Below are positions 20,204 to 28,861 of a stretch of DNA of 64,000 nucleotides, piece after piece. Under the pieces are notes generated by a model that saw only the letters and a list, made by a program, of their open reading frames with translations, had not been told where the DNA came from and did not search any database. The stretch's first letter is position 1. Each line of letters starts with the position of its first letter. Both the position numbers and the translations under genes were made by a program. The stretch comes from Sphingomonadales bacterium (GTDB lineage Bacteria; Pseudomonadota; Alphaproteobacteria; Sphingomonadales; Sphingomonadaceae), in assembly GCA_025351405.1 (NCBI GenBank), contig JANXVZ010000033.1, positions 1 to 64,000 on the forward strand. The letters are read 5' to 3'.

Positions 20204-20938
20204 CGTGCGGTTGGGGCGATCATTTCGCCTGCAAGGTCGACAGCGTCGAGTCGCTGCGCCGATCGAGACTGTTACGGTTGCGTGAATCGTTCTTGACGCT
20301 CGGTGCAGCGCAGGCGGCGGCGTCGGCAGTGTGGCAGGCGCTGGCACATTTTGCGAATCGGCGGACCGTCGGATAACTCGCGACCGCAGTGAATCCAGAG
20401 GCTTGTACGGACGCTTGCTGGCATTCGTCACCAAAGTGTCACGCCCGCGTCACGGAAATACAGCGTGTTGACCTACTGAACGGGCGAATTGGCGCAATGC
20501 CGTGTCAACGCATTTATTTCAGTTCTGCGCAGATTCTCTCGCTTGATTGGCAGTGCCCGGCTTGCTTATCTGAGCCTCGGTTTCGCGCTGCTGACGCTGT
20601 CCTGCGTCCTCCAGCCCGGTCGAACGCAACGTTAATCGTCTCATGTGGCCGTCGGCCGCGTGCGAGGAGGATTTTGCCTCTCGAACGGCGCTGGAACGAC
20701 AAGGGCCCAGCACTGGCGCAGGGTTGCGGTGGTGTTGGTAAGGCACGGTGCTGATCGCGGGATCGGTCCGGCAGTCAGGAATGGCGAAGCAGGCATCGCA
20801 CGCAGCCAGATTGTTGCCGGGCGAACGATTCGAGATCGGTGGTGGAGCGGCCTGGGTCGGCCCGACACGAACCGGCGACGGAGCAACCGGCACCGGGCAG
20901 CCTCGCGCAGCCCGGAAGACCGGAGGACATGATGTGCG
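20204..20938. other. dnaA leader region: no gene, contains ordered short repeats
   Basis: About 735 bases without a supportable coding sequence; the short open frames here look like chance. It contains three GTCAC copies at exact 11-base spacing (annotated separately) and six GANTC sites beginning at 20248, 20284, 20355, 20391, 20532 and 20827, the recognition sequence of the alphaproteobacterial CcrM methylase. A TTGACC at 20468 could be a -35 box, but no convincing -10 follows. No TTATCCACA-type DnaA box and no AT-rich unwinding segment was seen, so this is not presented as oriC. Confidence 0.55.
20427..20453. repeat. Three GTCAC direct repeats at 11-base spacing
   Basis: GTCAC occurs at 20427-20431, 20438-20442 and 20449-20453, that is at a period of exactly 11 bases, about one helical turn. 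The intervening six-base spacers differ. The array ends 14 bases before a TTGACC box. This geometry is expected for a regulator bound cooperatively on one DNA face, but no known regulator with this site is recognised. Confidence 0.5.
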
Positions 20939-22498
20939 ATGGCCGATGCCCAACGGGCGCCGGCCGGACGCCAAGGGGAGGCAAGGACGTTGAGTGCATC
21001 ATCGGCTACTTCGGCCATGCGACCGGCGGCAGCGCCGTCCGGTGCTGCGCTGGGCACCCTGCCGAGCGGCACTGCCGCCCTGCGCAGCCCGGGCTGGACC
21101 GGCGAGCGAGTCGTAGCCCGTCCCGTCCAGACCGAACCGTGCAGCGATGCCGGCGCCTGGGCGCGGGTGCGCTCGGCGATTCGCGCCGAGACCGGCGACC
21201 GCATGTTCGAGACATGGCTCGCCCCCTTGCGCCTTGTCGCCACCGCCGGCGACAGCGTTGCACTTTCCGCCCCCAGCCCCTTCCTTGCCGACTGGGTGGC
21301 CCAGCATTTTGCCGATAAATTGCGCCAGCATTGGCAGATCGCCCGGCCCGGCACGCGGCAAGTCACGCTGAGCGTTGTCGCGAGCGATCTGCCCGCCGAG
21401 AACGCAGTCGACAGCACGGTTGCCAGCGGGGTTGCCGGCATGGTTGCAGTGGCTGCGCCGGCGGCGCCGCTGTCCGCCCCCGTCGAGCATCGCTACAGCT
21501 TCGACAACTTCATCGTCGGCAAGTCGAATGAGCTCGCTTACAACGCTTCGCAGGCCGTGGCGGAGCCGGGCCCTCTCGGCTTCAACCCACTGTTCCTCCA
21601 CGGCACCACCGGGCTGGGCAAGACGCATCTGATGCACGCCATCGGCAATGCCTTCCTCGCCCGCCAGCCCGACGCCAAGGTGGCGTATCTGTCCGCTGAA
21701 AAGTTCATGGTCGAATTCCTCGCCGCGCTGCGCGCCAAGGACACGATTGCCTTCAAGCAGCGGCTGCGCTCGGTCGATCTCCTGATGATCGACGACGTCC
21801 AGTTCATCGCCGGCAAGGAATCGACCCAGGAAGAGTTCTTCCATACCATGAACGAAATCATCAGCGCCGGAAAACGCCTGGTGATCACCGCCGATCGCAG
21901 CCCGCAGAACCTCGAAGGTATCCAGGAACGCATCCTGTCGCGCATGGCGTGGGGGCTGGTGGCCGACATCAACCCCGCCGACTACGAACTGCGCCTCAAT
22001 ATCCTTCACGCCAAGCTCGCGGGCATGCCGCAGGGCATCGCCGTACCCGACGAAGTCATCGAGTTCCTGGCGCGCAAGATCACCGCCAACGTCCGCGAGC
22101 TCGAAGGCGCCCTGAACCGGGTCATCGCCTATGCCGCGCTGGTCAACCGCCCTGTGACGCTCGAATTCACGCGCGAAACCCTCGCCGACCTTTTGCGCGC
22201 CCATGAGAAAAAGCTGACCATCGATGATATCCAGCGCAAGGTTGCGGAACATTATCACCTGAAGCTGTCGGACATGATGTCCGCGCGCCGCGCCCGCGAG
22301 GTCGCCCGCCCGCGCCAGGTGGCGATGTACCTCGCCAAAAAACTCACCCCCCGTTCGCTGCCCGAAATCGGCCGCCGCTTTGGCAACCGCGACCACACGA
22401 CCGTCATGCACGCCGTCAAGCGCATCGAAGAGCTGCGTGCCGCCGACCGCGAACTCGACAGCGACGTGATGCAGTTGACCCGGCTGCTCGACGCGTAA
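20939..22498 (+). CDS. dnaA: Chromosomal replication initiator protein DnaA
   Basis: AAA+ ATPase that opens the replication origin. An Ala/Ser-rich N-terminal extension precedes domain I ([20 protein letters not shown]). Domain III has Walker [17 protein letters not shown] (about residue 222), Walker [11 protein letters not shown] and sensor [12 protein letters not shown]. Domain IV carries the DNA-binding signature [20 protein letters not shown]. The ATG at 20939 with upstream GGAGGA was used; a TTG at 20990, with AAGGGGAG nine bases upstream, is a credible alternative that removes 17 residues. It is preceded by the long leader and followed by the convergent lectin gene. Confidence 0.96.
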   Translation: MADAQRAPAGRQGEARTLSASSATSAMRPAAAPSGAALGTLPSGTAALRSPGWTGERVVARPVQTEPCSDAGAWARVRSAIRAETGDRMFETWLAPLRLVATAGDSVALSAPSPFLADWVAQHFADKLRQHWQIARPGTRQVTLSVVASDLPAENAVDSTVASGVAGMVAVAAPAAPLSAPVEHRYSFDNFIVGKSNELAYNASQAVAEPGPLGFNPLFLHGTTGLGKTHLMHAIGNAFLARQPDAKVAYLSAEKFMVEFLAALRAKDTIAFKQRLRSVDLLMIDDVQFIAGKESTQEEFFHTMNEIISAGKRLVITADRSPQNLEGIQERILSRMAWGLVADINPADYELRLNILHAKLAGMPQGIAVPDEVIEFLARKITANVRELEGALNRVIAYAALVNRPVTLEFTRETLADLLRAHEKKLTIDDIQRKVAEHYHLKLSDMMSARRAREVARPRQVAMYLAKKLTPRSLPEIGRRFGNRDHTTVMHAVKRIEELRAADRELDSDVMQLTRLLDA

Positions 22499-22627
22499 GC
22501 GCCGAATGGCCTGTGGCGTCACCGCGATCAGTCCCCGCGGCGTGCCCGTGGCGCCATCCACAGCGGTCGTCGCCCGCCACAGGCGTTCGCTCGAGGGCCG
22601 AGGGCTGCGCCGCCAGAGGTGTGATTG

Positions 22628-23131
22628 CTACTGCAGCTTGAAAAAGCGCGACGGATCGGCATCACAAGGGAATTGCACGGCAACATCGTTGCGACCGGTG
22701 CCGCCGCCGGCGATGGTCAGGCAAAGCCCGCTCTGCAGGTTGACGAGGCGGAACAGCCCGTCGTCGCTGGGCGCGTAAAGCCAGCGGCGAGAGGGATCAT
22801 TGTCGCAGGGGAATTGCACCGAAGGCGCGTTGCGGTCGCTGCGGCCGCCGGCGACGGTAAGGCACTGGCGGCTTTTGACGTTGCGGATCTTGACGACATT
22901 GCCCTCGACAGGCTCGATAGTCCATGCCCGCGACAAATCGGCGTCGCACAGGAATTGCACTGTCTGTTCGTTGCGGTTGGCGGTACCGCCGGCCGGGCTG
23001 AGGCACAGGCCGCTGTTGGCATTGGCGATCCGATGGCGGCCGGTTGGCGGGGGTGATGCGATGGCCGGCACCGTTGGCAGCAGGGCGGCGATCGTCGCTG
23101 AAGCGATAACAAGAACACGCAGGCTCGTCAT
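22628..23131 (-). CDS. Secreted ricin-type beta-trefoil lectin domain protein
   Basis: 167 residues: a signal peptide (MTSLRVLVIASATIAALLP, probable cleavage after AIAS) followed by one beta-trefoil made of three clear repeats. Each repeat has CL[ST][PVI]AGG, a short NRN/RN segment and V-Q-F-x-C-D-x-D-x-S-R near its end (about residues 53-80, 97-124 and 141-167), the ricin B QxW-type pattern with two Cys per repeat likely to form disulfides. Carbohydrate binding is inferred from the fold. No enzymatic domain is attached. The ATG at 23131 has AGGAG upstream. It is convergent with dnaA and divergent from the EamA gene. Confidence 0.85.
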   Translation of the reverse strand: MTSLRVLVIASATIAALLPTVPAIASPPPTGRHRIANANSGLCLSPAGGTANRNEQTVQFLCDADLSRAWTIEPVEGNVVKIRNVKSRQCLTVAGGRSDRNAPSVQFPCDNDPSRRWLYAPSDDGLFRLVNLQSGLCLTIAGGGTGRNDVAVQFPCDADPSRFFKLQ

Positions 23132-23244
23132 AAGGTCTCCTCGTCTCTTGAAAGGATCCAAGCGGCCCGCGCGTTTCTCGTTGCCACCGACGTACAGCAA
23201 TTCCTGCCGCCCTGGAATGCGCAAACCCGCCTTCCCCCTTTGCT

Positions 23245-24186
23245 ATGGCGCCGGTTGGCTCTAACGCCTGTGGCGTGACTTCCACCACCACCCGCGGCGT
23301 TTACTGGATGATCGTCAGCTGCATCGCCTTTGCGTCGATGTGGGTGTTGATCCGCTATGCCTCGCGCAGCCTGCACGCCTTCGAGATCGTGTTCTTCAGG
23401 AACGCCATCGGCACATTGGTGCTCGTACCCATGCTGTTGCGAAACAGGGGGCTGTTGCGGGTCGATCGCTTCCCCATTCACATCCGGCGGGCGACATCGG
23501 GCTTTATCGCGACGATGGGCACCTTCTACGCCGTCGCCCATGCGCCACTGGCGACCGCGCTATCGATCAACTACACCGCGCCGCTGTTCGCCACCGCCGG
23601 CGCGGTGATCCTGCTGGGCGAAACCATCCGCGCCAGGCGTATCGCCGCTCTGGTCGTCGGCTTTGTCGGCATGCTGGTCGTGGTGCGGCCGGGCGCATTG
23701 CCGATGACCCCAGGTGTGATCGCGGCGATGGTCTCGGCGGTCTCTACCGCGTTTTCGATCATCGCCGTGCGCGCCCTGGTGAAATCCGATGACAGCCGCG
23801 CCGTTGCCGCCTGGAGTTTCATCCTGATGACCATCCCCAGCTTGATCGTCGCCAGTTTTGTGTGGACCTGGCCGCCGATGGCGATATGGCCGCTGCTGCT
23901 GGCGATCGGCGTGGCGGCGGCAATCGGTCAGTTGACCATGAGTCGCGCCTTTGCGCTCGCCGAAGCTTCGGCGATCCTGCCCTATGATTTCGTCCGCTTC
24001 GGGCTGGTCACCGTTGCCGGCATCGCGCTCTTTGGGGAACGCTACGACATGCTGACGCTGGTCGGCGGCGCACTTATCCTCGCCTCGACGATCTATCTCG
24101 CGCTGCGCGAGGCACAACTGGCACGGGCCGGGACGCCGACGCACGGCGAAGCCGAACGCGCGGTCGAAGCCGTCGACGCGGGTTGA
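23245..24186 (+). CDS. DMT-superfamily (EamA) transporter
   Basis: Inner-membrane protein of 313 residues with about ten hydrophobic helices in two EamA repeats, for example VYWMIVSCIAFASMWVLI, ATALSINYTAPLFATAGAVI and ALVVGFVGMLVVVRPG in the first, and WPLLLAIGVAAAIGQLTM in the second. The family includes metabolite exporters and permeases; the substrate cannot be told. The ATG at 23245 lacks a clear ribosome-binding site; GTG at 23275, nearer the first helix, is an alternative. An SDR gene follows 66 bp downstream on the same strand. Confidence 0.88.
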   Translation: MAPVGSNACGVTSTTTRGVYWMIVSCIAFASMWVLIRYASRSLHAFEIVFFRNAIGTLVLVPMLLRNRGLLRVDRFPIHIRRATSGFIATMGTFYAVAHAPLATALSINYTAPLFATAGAVILLGETIRARRIAALVVGFVGMLVVVRPGALPMTPGVIAAMVSAVSTAFSIIAVRALVKSDDSRAVAAWSFILMTIPSLIVASFVWTWPPMAIWPLLLAIGVAAAIGQLTMSRAFALAEASAILPYDFVRFGLVTVAGIALFGERYDMLTLVGGALILASTIYLALREAQLARAGTPTHGEAERAVEAVDAG

Positions 24187-24252
24187 TCACATCTTGGCTT
24201 GCGGTCGGCCCTGCGGCTTTCCATAAGCAGGGAAATCATTGGGGAGTCGAAC

Positions 24253-25032
24253 ATGAAGCTGAACGGTTGTGCTGCGGTCGTCACCGGCGGCGCGTCGGGC
24301 CTTGGCGAAGCCACTGCGCGGGCGCTGGCCGCTGAAGGGGTCAAGGTCGCCATCTTCGACATGAACGCCGACAAGGGAGAAGCGGTCGCCGCCGACATCG
24401 GCGGGGTGTTCTGCCACGTCAACGTCACCAGCGACGAATCGGTCGATGCCGGCTTTGCCAAGGCACGCGCCGCCCATGGCCAGGAGCGTATCCTCATCAA
24501 CTGCGCCGGCACCGGCAATGCCGCAAAGACTGCGGGCCGCAGCCGCGAAACCGGTGAAATCAAGCATTTCCCGCTCGATGCCTTCAACATGATCATCCAG
24601 ATCAACCTCGTCGGCACCTTCCGCTGCATCGCCAAGTCGGCGGCCGGCATGCTGACCCTCGAACCGATGGACGACGGCGAGCGCGGTGCCATCGTCAACA
24701 CGGCATCGGTGGCGGCCGAGGACGGCCAGATGGGCCAGGCGGCGTACAGCGCCTCCAAGGGCGGCGTCGTCGGCATGACGCTTCCGATCGCCCGCGACCT
24801 GATGAGCGAGGGTATTCGCGTCAACACCATCCTGCCCGGCATCTTCAACACGCCGCTGATGAACGGCGCGCCCCAGAACGTGAAGGATGCGCTGGCGGCC
24901 TCGGTGCCGTTCCCCAAGCGTCTCGGCCATCCGGCGGAATATGCATCGCTGGCGGTCGAGATGTGCCGCAACAGCTATTTCAACGGCGAGGACGTCCGCA
25001 TCGATGGCGGCATCCGCATGGCGCCGCGTTGA
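24253..25032 (+). CDS. Short-chain dehydrogenase, 3-hydroxyacyl-CoA dehydrogenase type II-like
   Basis: NAD-dependent SDR of 259 residues. The cofactor motif is VVTGGASGLGEATARALA, the NAG-equivalent is INCAG, and the catalytic Ser (NTASVAAEDG) and YSASK are present; the C-terminus ends VRIDGGIRMAPR. The overall pattern, including the long insertion ETGEIKHFPLDAFNMIIQIN and LTLEPMDDGERG, resembles 17-beta-HSD type 10 / type II 3-hydroxyacyl-CoA dehydrogenases, which suggests fatty or branched acyl-CoA oxidation. The ATG at 24253 follows GGGGAG with six bases between. Confidence 0.88.
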   Translation: MKLNGCAAVVTGGASGLGEATARALAAEGVKVAIFDMNADKGEAVAADIGGVFCHVNVTSDESVDAGFAKARAAHGQERILINCAGTGNAAKTAGRSRETGEIKHFPLDAFNMIIQINLVGTFRCIAKSAAGMLTLEPMDDGERGAIVNTASVAAEDGQMGQAAYSASKGGVVGMTLPIARDLMSEGIRVNTILPGIFNTPLMNGAPQNVKDALAASVPFPKRLGHPAEYASLAVEMCRNSYFNGEDVRIDGGIRMAPR

Positions 25033-25061
25033 CGCCGGAAGCCGTCACCTGCGGTTGACTC

Positions 25062-25305
25062 CCCGGGGTCAGTGAATAGCATCGCAGTCGTAACAATCGG
25101 GAGACATGCCGTGGCGCACAAGTTCGAGATATACAAGGACAAGGCCGGCGAGTTTCGCGTCCGCTTCAAATACAACAGTGAAACGATGTTTTCGACCGAA
25201 GGCTATAGTTCCAAGGCGTCGGCCGTGAACGCCATCGAGTCGATCCAGAAAAATGGCCCCGGCGCGCCGATCGAAGACAATAGCTGAAGCCACCCTGACC
25301 CCGGG
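25062..25305. repeat. 11-bp inverted repeat bracketing the DUF1508 gene
   Basis: CCCGGGGTCAG at 25062-25072 and its exact reverse complement CTGACCCCGGG at 25295-25305 lie just outside the DUF1508 coding region. A further partial copy, CCGGGGTCA, is at 25336-25344 just before ppc. Inside and beside the right arm, GGCGCGCC occurs twice (25261 and 25304). The role is unknown: a small cassette boundary, a regulator site or chance in GC-rich DNA. Confidence 0.45.
25111..25287 (+). CDS. DUF1508 (YegP-like) small protein
   Basis: 58-residue protein beginning (V)AHKFEIYKDKAGEFRVRFKYN and containing FSTEGYSSKASAVNAIESI, the single-repeat form of the YegP/DUF1508 family, a small alpha/beta protein of unknown function. 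The GTG at 25111 is preceded by GGGAG at seven bases, better than the in-frame ATG at 25072. An inverted repeat brackets the gene, and ppc starts 66 bp downstream. Confidence 0.85.
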   Translation: MAHKFEIYKDKAGEFRVRFKYNSETMFSTEGYSSKASAVNAIESIQKNGPGAPIEDNS

Positions 25306-25353
25306 CGCGCCAAGGCCCTCGACAGACGCTTCGTGCCGGGGTCAATTGGCGCC

Positions 25354-28047
25354 ATGAACAAAACGGCGCGCCCTCCTGCCCATCCCGTTGAGCGCCCCGC
25401 CGACCGGGCGGACGTTCGCTACCTCGGTCGCCTGCTCGGCGATGTCATCCGTACGCAGGAAGGCGCCGCCGTCTTCGACGCGATCGAGGGCGTGCGCCAG
25501 GCCAGCGTCGCCGCGCACCGCGAACCTGGTGCCGATGCGACGGCGCGGCTCGGCAAGCGGCTTTCGCAACTGGGCCTCGCCGACACGCTTCGCTTCGTGC
25601 GCGGCTTCCTGCTGTTCTCGTTGCTCGCCAACCTTGCCGAAGATCGCCACAACACGCCGGCCAGCGAGCGCGCCGCGACCCTGGCCGGCGCCATCGACAC
25701 TCTCGCCACCGTCGGGGTCGACCGGGCGCGTGTCGTCGAACTGCTCGAAGGCGCGCTGATTGCGCCCGTGCTCACCGCCCATCCGACCGAGGTGCGGCGC
25801 AAGAGCATGATCGACCGCGAAGCGACGATCACCGCGCTTATGGCGGCGTGTTCGAACGGCTTTTGCGACCTGGGCACCGAAGCCGAGTTGATCCGCCAGA
25901 TAACCATATTGTGGCAGACCCGCCCGCTGCGCGCCGTGCGGCCCGTGGTTGCCGACGAGATCGAAACCGCGGTATCCTATCTTGGCAACAGCTTCCTGCC
26001 CGTGCTGCCCGAACTCCACGCCCGGTGGGAAGCGTTGACCGGAGCTACCCTGCCGCCGTTTCTGCGCCCGGGAAGCTGGATCGGGGGAGACCGTGACGGC
26101 AATCCCAATGTCAACGCGGCAACGCTGGAGACGGCGCTGTCCCGCCAGGCCGCCGTCGCCATCGGGCACTATCTCGTCGAATTGAATGCGCTGGGCGCCG
26201 AGTTGTCGATGTCATCGGCCAGCGTCGCGGTCAGCCCGGCACTCGCTGCCCTTGCCGATCACAGTGGCGATACCGCCCCAAGCCGCGCCGACGAGCCCTA
26301 TCGCCGCGCATTGACCGGCATTTATGCCCGGACCGCTGCAAGTTTTCGCAATCTGACCGGGCGCGGCGCCCCTTTGGCACCGCTTGTCAACGGCACTCCC
26401 TACCATCGCGCCGACGACTTGCTTGCCGATCTGGAGGTCGTCGCCGCCTCGCTCGAGGCACATGGCGGCAAAGTCATGGTCGGGACCCGCCTCGACCGCC
26501 TCATCCGCGCCGTTCGCATCTTCGGTTTTCACCTTGCGACGCTCGACTTGCGCCAGAACGCCGATGTTCACGCCCGGGTCATCGCCGAACTGCTTTCCGT
26601 CGCCGGGGTGACCTTGGACTATGAGCGCCTTGGCGACGTCGAACGCGTTACGCTGCTGGGCCAGGAACTGGCCAAGCCGCGCCTGCTGTTCAACCCGTTC
26701 TCAAGCTATACTGATGAAACACTTGGTGAAATTGCCATATTGCGTGCCGCCGCCGCTGCGCACGCCCGCTTCGGCCCAAACGTCATCCGTGCCTATATCG
26801 TATCGAAGACCAGCGGCGTCTCCAACCTCCTCGAAGTCTATGTGCTGCTCAAGGAAGTCGGCCTCTATATCCCCGGCGATCCCCCCTCATGCCCGGTGAT
26901 GGCGGTGCCACTGTTCGAAACCATCGTCGACCTGGAGGCAGCGCCGCAGGTCATGGCCGATTTTCTCGATCGCCCCAAGGCGGCGGCGCTGGCGGCGGCG
27001 CGCGGCCACCAGGAAGTGATGATCGGCTATTCCGATTCGAACAAGGATGGCGGCTACCTCACCTCGAACTGGTCGCTCCACGAAGGCGCGCTGGCGCTCG
27101 GCGCGGTATTTTCGGAGCGCAACCTGCGCATGCAGCTTTTCCACGGCCGCGGCGGCGCGGTCGGGCGCGGCGGTGGCCCGGCGTTCGACGCGATCCGCGC
27201 CCAGCCGCCAGGAACGGTCCACGGCCGCATTCGCATCACCGAACAGGGCGAAGTCATCGCATCGAAATACGGGTCCCCGGCGATGGCGGAAACCAGCCTC
27301 GAAACCATGGCGGCAGCAACCGTGCTCGCCAGCCTTGAACCGCCGCTGCTCGCCGCCGCCGACTTTGCCCGCTTCCGTACCGCCATGGCGACCATCAGCG
27401 CCGACGCCTGCGCGCAGTATCGCGGGCTGGTTTACGAAACGCCGGGGTTCAATACCTTCTTTCGCGCTGCAACCCCCATCACTGAAATCGCCGAGCTGAA
27501 AATCGGCTCGCGTCCGGCATCACGCACCCGGTCGGACCGTATCGAGGACCTGCGCGCCATCCCCTGGGTTTTCAGTTGGGCGCAGGCGCGCATCATGCTG
27601 CCGGGCTGGTATGGCGCCGGACAGGCACTGGCGGATTTTGCCGACAAGGCGCTGCTCGCCGAAATGGTCGAGGCCTGGCCATTCCTCAAGGCGGCGCTAT
27701 CCAACCTCGAAATGGTCCTGGCCAAATCCAACATGGGTGTCGCCAGCCGCTATGCGACGCTGGTGCCCGATGCAGCACTGCGCAAGGCCATATTCGGGAC
27801 GATTTCGACCGGCTGGCAACGCACGCACGATACCCTTCTGGCGCTGACCGGCCAGGCCGAATTGCTCGACCGCCAGCCGGCGCTGGCACGATCAGTCAAG
27901 CTGCGGCTCCCCTATATCGACCCGCTCAACGAGTTGCAGATCGAATTGATCCGGAGGCGGCGCGGCGGCGATGACGATCCACGCATCGCCGAGGGCATCC
28001 ACCTGACGATCAACGGCATCGCGGCGGGGCTGCGCAATTCGGGATAG
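25354..28047 (+). CDS. ppc: Phosphoenolpyruvate carboxylase
   Basis: Anaplerotic enzyme forming oxaloacetate from phosphoenolpyruvate and bicarbonate. The 897 residues include the catalytic His region VLTAHPTEVRRKSMIDRE near 140, the substrate-binding VMIGYSDSNKDGGYLTSNW and the Gly-rich loop FHGRGGAVGRGGGP. The C-terminus GIAAGLRNSG corresponds to the usual QNTG end. The ATG at 25354 (MNKTARPP) was preferred over the GTG seven codons upstream. It is convergent with phhB, 10 bp apart. Confidence 0.97.
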   Translation: MNKTARPPAHPVERPADRADVRYLGRLLGDVIRTQEGAAVFDAIEGVRQASVAAHREPGADATARLGKRLSQLGLADTLRFVRGFLLFSLLANLAEDRHNTPASERAATLAGAIDTLATVGVDRARVVELLEGALIAPVLTAHPTEVRRKSMIDREATITALMAACSNGFCDLGTEAELIRQITILWQTRPLRAVRPVVADEIETAVSYLGNSFLPVLPELHARWEALTGATLPPFLRPGSWIGGDRDGNPNVNAATLETALSRQAAVAIGHYLVELNALGAELSMSSASVAVSPALAALADHSGDTAPSRADEPYRRALTGIYARTAASFRNLTGRGAPLAPLVNGTPYHRADDLLADLEVVAASLEAHGGKVMVGTRLDRLIRAVRIFGFHLATLDLRQNADVHARVIAELLSVAGVTLDYERLGDVERVTLLGQELAKPRLLFNPFSSYTDETLGEIAILRAAAAAHARFGPNVIRAYIVSKTSGVSNLLEVYVLLKEVGLYIPGDPPSCPVMAVPLFETIVDLEAAPQVMADFLDRPKAAALAAARGHQEVMIGYSDSNKDGGYLTSNWSLHEGALALGAVFSERNLRMQLFHGRGGAVGRGGGPAFDAIRAQPPGTVHGRIRITEQGEVIASKYGSPAMAETSLETMAAATVLASLEPPLLAAADFARFRTAMATISADACAQYRGLVYETPGFNTFFRAATPITEIAELKIGSRPASRTRSDRIEDLRAIPWVFSWAQARIMLPGWYGAGQALADFADKALLAEMVEAWPFLKAALSNLEMVLAKSNMGVASRYATLVPDAALRKAIFGTISTGWQRTHDTLLALTGQAELLDRQPALARSVKLRLPYIDPLNELQIELIRRRRGGDDDPRIAEGIHLTINGIAAGLRNSG

Positions 28048-28057
28048 GGTCCCCGCC

Positions 28058-28336
28058 TCACCCCGCGTCGATGGCCTTTGCCAGCGCAAAATCCCGTGCG
28101 CTCAATCCGCCGGCATCATGCGTCGTCAGCCGGATATCCACCTTGTTGTAGACGTTCGACCATTCAGGGTGATGATCGGCCTTCTCGGCAAGCAACGCCA
28201 CGCGCGCCATGAAGCCAAAGGCCGCGACGAAGTCGACAAAGCGATACTGGCGGTCGATGCCGTCGCCATTGCGCGTCCAGCCCGGCACATCCGCCATCGC
28301 CGCGACAATTGCAGCCTCGTCCAATCTTGTCACCAT
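28058..28336 (-). CDS. phhB: Pterin-4a-carbinolamine dehydratase
   Basis: 92-residue dehydratase that recycles tetrahydrobiopterin-type cofactors, normally with phenylalanine hydroxylase. The active-site signature [20 protein letters not shown] and the end [14 protein letters not shown] are intact. The ATG at 28336 ([10 protein letters not shown]) follows AGGA with about seven bases between. No phenylalanine hydroxylase gene lies in the window, so the partner is elsewhere or the protein has another role. It is divergent from the metallopeptidase gene, 44 bp away. Confidence 0.93.
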   Translation of the reverse strand: MVTRLDEAAIVAAMADVPGWTRNGDGIDRQYRFVDFVAAFGFMARVALLAEKADHHPEWSNVYNKVDIRLTTHDAGGLSARDFALAKAIDAG

Positions 28337-28380
28337 CGTCCATCCTCGCCTAATCGCCGGCCGCACCCTATCCTGGTGCC

Positions 28381-28776
28381 ATGACCCAGCATCTCGCACC
28401 TTCCCTCGCCGATATCGAGCGCCTGGCGCAAGCCGCGGTCGAGGCATTGCCGCAATTGTTCCGCGACCATCTCGCGCATGTTCTGCTCCGCATCGAGGAT
28501 TTTCCCGACGACGAGGTCATTTCCGCGCTCGAACTGGAGAGCGAATGGGACCTGTTGGGGCTGTACCAGGGCCGCCATGTCGGCATGAAGGGCGACGAGC
28601 CATCCGGGGTGTTGCCCGACATGATTTTTCTTTACCGCCGACCGATGCTCGAACTCTGGTGCGACGGCGATGACAGTCTCGAGGCCATCGTCAGCCATGT
28701 GCTGGTCCATGAAGTCGGCCATCATTTCGGGCTCAGCGACGAGGCCATCGATTCGATCGAGGCATCGGTTGCGTGA
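28381..28776 (+). CDS. Small zincin-like metallopeptidase family protein
   Basis: 131-residue cytoplasmic protein of the single-domain metallopeptidase family often annotated as DUF1025/zincin-like. It has [12 protein letters not shown] (HExxH with a downstream acidic residue) near residue 111, preceded by [11 protein letters not shown] and [15 protein letters not shown], which are characteristic. The substrate is unknown. It is divergent from phhB with a 44-base shared promoter region, and convergent with the TonB-dependent receptor gene. Confidence 0.88.
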   Translation: MTQHLAPSLADIERLAQAAVEALPQLFRDHLAHVLLRIEDFPDDEVISALELESEWDLLGLYQGRHVGMKGDEPSGVLPDMIFLYRRPMLELWCDGDDSLEAIVSHVLVHEVGHHFGLSDEAIDSIEASVA

Positions 28777-28804
28777 TGCGCTGGCGCACAGGCCCAAAAC
28801 GGCT

Positions 28805-28836
28805 CCGCCGCCCATGCTCGTTGGCACAGGCGGCGG
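28805..28836. terminator. GC-rich hairpin between convergent genes
   Basis: CCGCCGCC (28805-28812) pairs perfectly with GGCGGCGG (28829-28836) around a 16-base loop. It lies between the metallopeptidase stop and the end of the receptor gene, and could end either transcript, but no T-run follows on either strand. Confidence 0.3.
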
Positions 28837-28861
28837 CTACCCTCCCCGGAATTGAAGCGGC

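Noticed and set aside
20204..20938. Possible replication origin upstream of dnaA
   Set aside because: No DnaA-box cluster and no AT-rich segment; the only near match, CCATCCACA near 22553, lies after dnaA and is single.
20999..22561. Minus-strand open frame of about 520 codons opposite dnaA
   Set aside because: Antisense to DnaA throughout, no recognisable domains or ribosome-binding site.
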